A stretch of 64,000 bases of DNA from JAPOXR01 sp965116115. Its GTDB lineage: Bacteria > Pseudomonadota > Alphaproteobacteria > Rhodobacterales > Rhodobacteraceae. The stretch spans positions 4,650,001-4,714,000 of the forward strand of contig OZ220486.1 of assembly GCA_965116115.1 (NCBI GenBank). Reading direction: 5' to 3'. Shown piece by piece: positions 60,582 through 64,000 of this stretch. The notes under the pieces were generated by a model. It did not search any database. It had not been told where the DNA came from and saw only the letters and a program-made list of their open reading frames with translations. Every line of letters begins with the position of its first letter. The first letter of the stretch is position 1. The position numbers were made by a program, and so were the translations under genes.

Positions 60582-62966
60582 TCAGCCGCCGCGCGCTGAG
60601 TAGATATCAAGAAGAAGGTTCGGGTTTGTGCCTTTTCCGCGAAGCTCTTTACGGATGTCGTTGAGAATGGATATGAATTTGGAGATTTTCGAGCGGCGTT
60701 CAGGATATTTTTTCATGGCAAGTTTGATATCGGGCAGAGCATTTTCCACTGCTTTAAGCATTTCGTCTGCGACCGGGTCGATGCCGGCGACCAGCGATCT
60801 GCGCTCGACCAGCCGCCACCTGAGCAAGCCAACCATCAGGAAGGGAGCGTAGTAGAATTTCGTGTAACGAGTGCCGAGGCATTCCCGGAATTCCTGCAGG
60901 GTGCGTCCGGCTAAGCGTTCGACATCAGACCGCGTGAGTATCCGGGGCGTATCGTCCGATCGCGAGAGGAGGAATGCGGCACAGGCTGTCTGTTGCCGCC
61001 AGTTCCAGCCGGCGGTCGAGCTTGACAGTATGTGCCGCAGTGCGCGCTGCTGCATTTCCGGCGAGGCAGCGATACGGCCGAGTCCCTGATAGGTGAGTGT
61101 TCGGTTGGAAGCGCTTGACATAAGCAGCCCCCCGCCATGTGGATCCGAAATCGCGTCTAGCAGTATTTCCCCGACCTGTTCCGGGCAATGTCTGAACTGC
61201 CAAGTCAGGAAACGCAGCGATCCGCTTTCCTTTGCATTTGCCCGCCCGGCCAGACGGTCATGCAGGTGCTCGACAGCACGGCCTGTAAGGACTCTCAGGT
61301 TTTCCCGTGTCTTGCCTTGTAAGCCGTACGGAACTTTCCCGTCGCTCGAAATTCCGTGGCGTCCGAGTTCTCGGCGCGCCATCTGATCTCCCAGCAGCTT
61401 CCAGTCTTTCCCGTTTATACGACCGGCTCCCGCGAATTGCGCCACTATCGCAGCCAGTCCCTTCCGACGGATGTGACCTTGCCAGATTTTCATTCCGCAG
61501 GGCAGCACCAGCCGCTCCGGGATCGTTGGCGGGGGCATGGCAAGATCGCGGATTATATCGTCCCAGTCCTCGTCGAGCTCTGCTGCCTGCTCCCAGTCCA
61601 CGATCATCTGACCGGGCAGAGCAGGTGACTGCAGCACGACCTTGGCGCGCCCGGCGGCGGGAATCTGCTCAACCCAAAGCTCCACCGGCGCTTCCGCAGT
61701 GACGGGGCTTGGCAGCTTGATTCTTGCCCGTCGTGGTTTCGTGGCTTCTTCCTTCCGCAGATAAACCAAAATCATTTCCTGCCCTGCCTGCAGGGCGAAG
61801 CGCGCAGGTTCCGAGCTGCGATAGAGCCTGCCCGCCGGCAGTGTTTCATGCTCCCCTATGAGATCATAATTGGCCGCCCCGGTTGCCGACTGGACAATTG
61901 TGGAGATCTGCGGAAGGAAATCAAAATAGACCGGGTCCCCCCGATCCAATCGCCGGGCCGCTTCCAGCGCCGCCTCGGCAACAGCGGTGACAGGGAGCGT
62001 TCTGACAGGGGATCTTGCCACCCGCGCCACCAGTTGCTCTGCCGCGGACCGGACAGAACCTTCAGAAAGGGTTTCCAACAGCACCACATCCAAGCCCGAG
62101 AAAGCTTCCTGGTCAAGGTCCGCAGTTTCTGGAATCGGCGCTTCGTCCGGCGGATTCAGCAGTTCCCAGCCGCCGTTCGGCAGGCGAATAAGCTCCGGGT
62201 CTGCCGGAAGTCCGAGCGACAGACATGCAACAGCGCGCAGTGTTCCGGCGTGATCGGCGATCCGGTCCGGCAGCTGGACGCGCACGGCTTCGGCGGCGCT
62301 CGCGCACAGGCCACTATAGCCCATCGGCGACTCCTTCATTTTGCCGGGGCGCCGGCGTTCAGGCGCGAGTACCGCGCCATGGCGCATATCCTCGCGACGG
62401 ATGGTGAGGCGTTGAATGGAAAACCCCTCGGCGGCATGGCAGACCACTCCAACGGTCTGGCCTTCTTCTACTGCCCCGGTGCGGATTGCGTAGAGTGCGG
62501 CAAGCACCGGCCGCCAAACCAGCAAGCGCCTGCGGATGCGCACCGCCCCCATCGCGGCGATCATGCGTTCTTCGGCGATCTCGGTCGTGCGACGGCTGTC
62601 CTCCAATGACAGGACGCCATAGTCGCTGCCTGCGGCGAAAGCCTCCAAGGCCGCCGCGAACGGCTGCTGAAATCGCGCACTGTCCGAGAGTCCCGCGATG
62701 CAGTCACGGAGCGGAATGCGGCGGTCTTCCTCTCCGATTTCTCCCCAGCCGCTTCCGCGTCCGTGCGGGGCGAGCAGAGCCTGCGGGCCGCCGATCCAAA
62801 CCTCCGTTCCCTCCTCGCTGTCGCCGGTACGAACGGCGGCCGGATTGATGCCGCCGTCAATTACAGCGCAATCCACAGACTCCGGGTCTTCTCCCGGGCG
62901 CCGCATCCAGCTGCGCGCCGCGAAAACGCGCCAGCCATTGATATCCAAGCCGCACAAGCGCTTCAT
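60582..62966 (-). CDS. large protein with an actin/Hsp70-fold-like N-terminal half
   Basis: 794 residues, no signal peptide or membrane segment. The start RLCGLDINGWRVFAARSW looks like a phosphate-1 loop of the actin/Hsp70/sugar-kinase fold; GQTVGVVCHAAEGFSIQRLT could be phosphate-2 and DVVLLETLSEGSVRSAAEQL the adenosine region. The C-terminal half (about 480-794) is helical and unassigned. These matches are by eye and weak individually. The start overlaps the stop of the upstream gene (ATGA), so the two are coupled. Function unknown. Confidence 0.6.
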   Translation of the reverse strand: MKRLCGLDINGWRVFAARSWMRRPGEDPESVDCAVIDGGINPAAVRTGDSEEGTEVWIGGPQALLAPHGRGSGWGEIGEEDRRIPLRDCIAGLSDSARFQQPFAAALEAFAAGSDYGVLSLEDSRRTTEIAEERMIAAMGAVRIRRRLLVWRPVLAALYAIRTGAVEEGQTVGVVCHAAEGFSIQRLTIRREDMRHGAVLAPERRRPGKMKESPMGYSGLCASAAEAVRVQLPDRIADHAGTLRAVACLSLGLPADPELIRLPNGGWELLNPPDEAPIPETADLDQEAFSGLDVVLLETLSEGSVRSAAEQLVARVARSPVRTLPVTAVAEAALEAARRLDRGDPVYFDFLPQISTIVQSATGAANYDLIGEHETLPAGRLYRSSEPARFALQAGQEMILVYLRKEEATKPRRARIKLPSPVTAEAPVELWVEQIPAAGRAKVVLQSPALPGQMIVDWEQAAELDEDWDDIIRDLAMPPPTIPERLVLPCGMKIWQGHIRRKGLAAIVAQFAGAGRINGKDWKLLGDQMARRELGRHGISSDGKVPYGLQGKTRENLRVLTGRAVEHLHDRLAGRANAKESGSLRFLTWQFRHCPEQVGEILLDAISDPHGGGLLMSSASNRTLTYQGLGRIAASPEMQQRALRHILSSSTAGWNWRQQTACAAFLLSRSDDTPRILTRSDVERLAGRTLQEFRECLGTRYTKFYYAPFLMVGLLRWRLVERRSLVAGIDPVADEMLKAVENALPDIKLAMKKYPERRSKISKFISILNDIRKELRGKGTNPNLLLDIYSARGG

Positions 62967-64000
62967 TCGGAAGATCCGGAAATACTGTCCCTTATGAAAT
63001 TGCGCAGGTACCTGAGCCCGGCGGTGAGACTGTCTCCTGCTCCGTCCAAAGCAATCGCATCCACGCGCGCCCCGCCGGACGCCGCCGTTTCGCTTCCGTG
63101 CTCGCCATGACCGGGTGTCAGAATAAGCCCGGCCTGTAGAATCTCATTGCTGGCGTTGGTCTGCTGCAGCTTCCGCAAACGCGACAGGGCGCCTTCAGCG
63201 GCCGCCCGCAGATCAATCCGTTCCATGGCGTGGGGCGTCCACACCGCGATCCGCCGCGGCAAGCCTCCGCGCGAGGAATCCGTGATGCGCAAGGAGATAT
63301 GGGCGCGCGCCAGTGTGAGCAGTTTGCCGGGCCGCTTAAACCGTGAATGAACCTCGATGATAAGTCCTGTCCTCCGCATCCAGAAAATTGACATCGGCTG
63401 ATCCTGGTCGAACATGCGGCCCGAGTCGGCTTCGGGCCGAAAGCGGATCGGCGATTGAGCGATCAGTCTGATCTCATCAAGCTCATCGAACGCCAAGACG
63501 ACCGACAGCACCGCGAAATCCGTCCAGGTCTCGGCCTGCCAGGCCCAAAGGTTGTCCGTGGTCTTCAGCCGCGTCAGCAGCCGCAGCCAGCCTTGGTAAA
63601 CTGAACGGTAGTCGAGATTCTCCATCAGTACGTAGTTCGGCGTGATCCCGGCCCCGGCCCTTCTCACACCCATCGCCGCGAGCTCGTTGGCGATCCGCCG
63701 ACACAGTTTGCGATAATCGCTCACGGACTTATATCTCACGCTTCCGCTCGCGGGGCGGTGTTCTTGCATCCATTCCCTCGAGATCGCCGCGGCGAGCTGC
63801 GCATAGGCATGAAGTACGCGGTTCTCAAGCGTGTCAAAATTCTCAAGCCGGACTGTGGCAAGGATCCTCTGGTCAGCGCCAGCCCGCTCCGGGATGGTGC
63901 GGCCGGGCTGGCGCACAAGCCACCGCATCGAGGCGCGGTCTATCTCCTCCGCCCGGCTGATGGGAATCTGCTCCCGGTCCCGCCGCAGCACCCGACGCAA
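62963..64000 (-). CDS. partner protein of the coupled pair, DUF2357-like (5' end beyond the window)
   Basis: At least 345 residues; the frame is still open at the window edge. Features include RILATVRLENFDTLENRVLH, then YKSVSDYRKLCRRIANELAA, TPNYVLMENLDYRSVYQGWL and LWAWQAETWTDFAVLSVVLA. The ENFDTxENR...NYVLM pattern reminds me of DUF2357 proteins, which often accompany McrB-like or other defence NTPases. That label is uncertain. It precedes the Hsp70-like gene with a 4-bp overlap. Confidence 0.55.
   Translation of the reverse strand: MRRVLRRDREQIPISRAEEIDRASMRWLVRQPGRTIPERAGADQRILATVRLENFDTLENRVLHAYAQLAAAISREWMQEHRPASGSVRYKSVSDYRKLCRRIANELAAMGVRRAGAGITPNYVLMENLDYRSVYQGWLRLLTRLKTTDNLWAWQAETWTDFAVLSVVLAFDELDEIRLIAQSPIRFRPEADSGRMFDQDQPMSIFWMRRTGLIIEVHSRFKRPGKLLTLARAHISLRITDSSRGGLPRRIAVWTPHAMERIDLRAAAEGALSRLRKLQQTNASNEILQAGLILTPGHGEHGSETAASGGARVDAIALDGAGDSLTAGLRYLRNFIRDSISGSSE

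Overview
The window is chromosomal DNA from an alphaproteobacterium with moderately high GC. Its left end has the origin-proximal gene order typical of the class: aroE and maf on one strand, then hemJ, rho, mnmE, mnmG, rsmG, parA and parB on the other. Two perfect 16-bp parS sites lie inside this cluster. The AT-rich gap between maf and hemJ is where Caulobacter-type genomes carry oriC, so it is proposed as a candidate origin. The order of the host cannot be fixed from this window.

Layout. 1-8.8 kb: origin-proximal housekeeping genes. 8.8-15.9 kb: mobile DNA (an IS256-family element inside a MITE, an IS30 fossil), a broken AAA ATPase/DUF4276 pair resembling a defence module, and a Fic protein with operator-like repeats. 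15.9-24.8 kb: map, then a tight operon of a DUF1989-GcvT fusion with a ProV/ProW/ProX-type importer, followed by a PLP aminotransferase. This operon probably imports and demethylates a methylated amine such as a betaine. 25-26.8 kb: a brnTA toxin-antitoxin pair between two copies of a 96-bp repeat, with an IS110 fossil. 27-29.7 kb: an enoyl-CoA hydratase and a CoA-binding/MetY fusion. 30.2-33.9 kb: an unfamiliar pair of P-loop ATPases, the second ending in TPR-like repeats.

34-39.5 kb is a nested stack of insertion sequences: an IS5-family gene split by IS110/IS256 remnants, split in turn by an ISNCY-type element, which contains a MITE and an intact IS110 element with a possible bridge-RNA region. 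39.8-42.9 kb holds an SRPBCC protein and an RTX-type calcium-binding protein. 43-57.6 kb is a second mobile-element region: IS66 fragments, a duplicated fic locus (one copy dead, one with IS30 inserted in its promoter), an integrase with an in-frame amber codon, a higBA pair whose toxin gene is split by an IS4 element carrying a DruA-like (DUF4338) domain, an IS1634 remnant, and two inverted IS30 copies around the intact fic.

57.9-60.4 kb encodes a ketopantoate-reductase-like protein and an enolase-superfamily enzyme. The last genes (60.6-64 kb, minus strand) are a translationally coupled pair: an actin/Hsp70-fold-like protein and a partner that runs off the window. They may belong to a conflict or defence locus.

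Several insertions can be undone on paper: removing the element plus one target duplication restores a single reading frame (DUF4276, higB, the ISNCY transposase twice). The many dead elements point to a past burst of IS activity and weak purifying selection, as in some host-associated bacteria. That ecological reading is inference.
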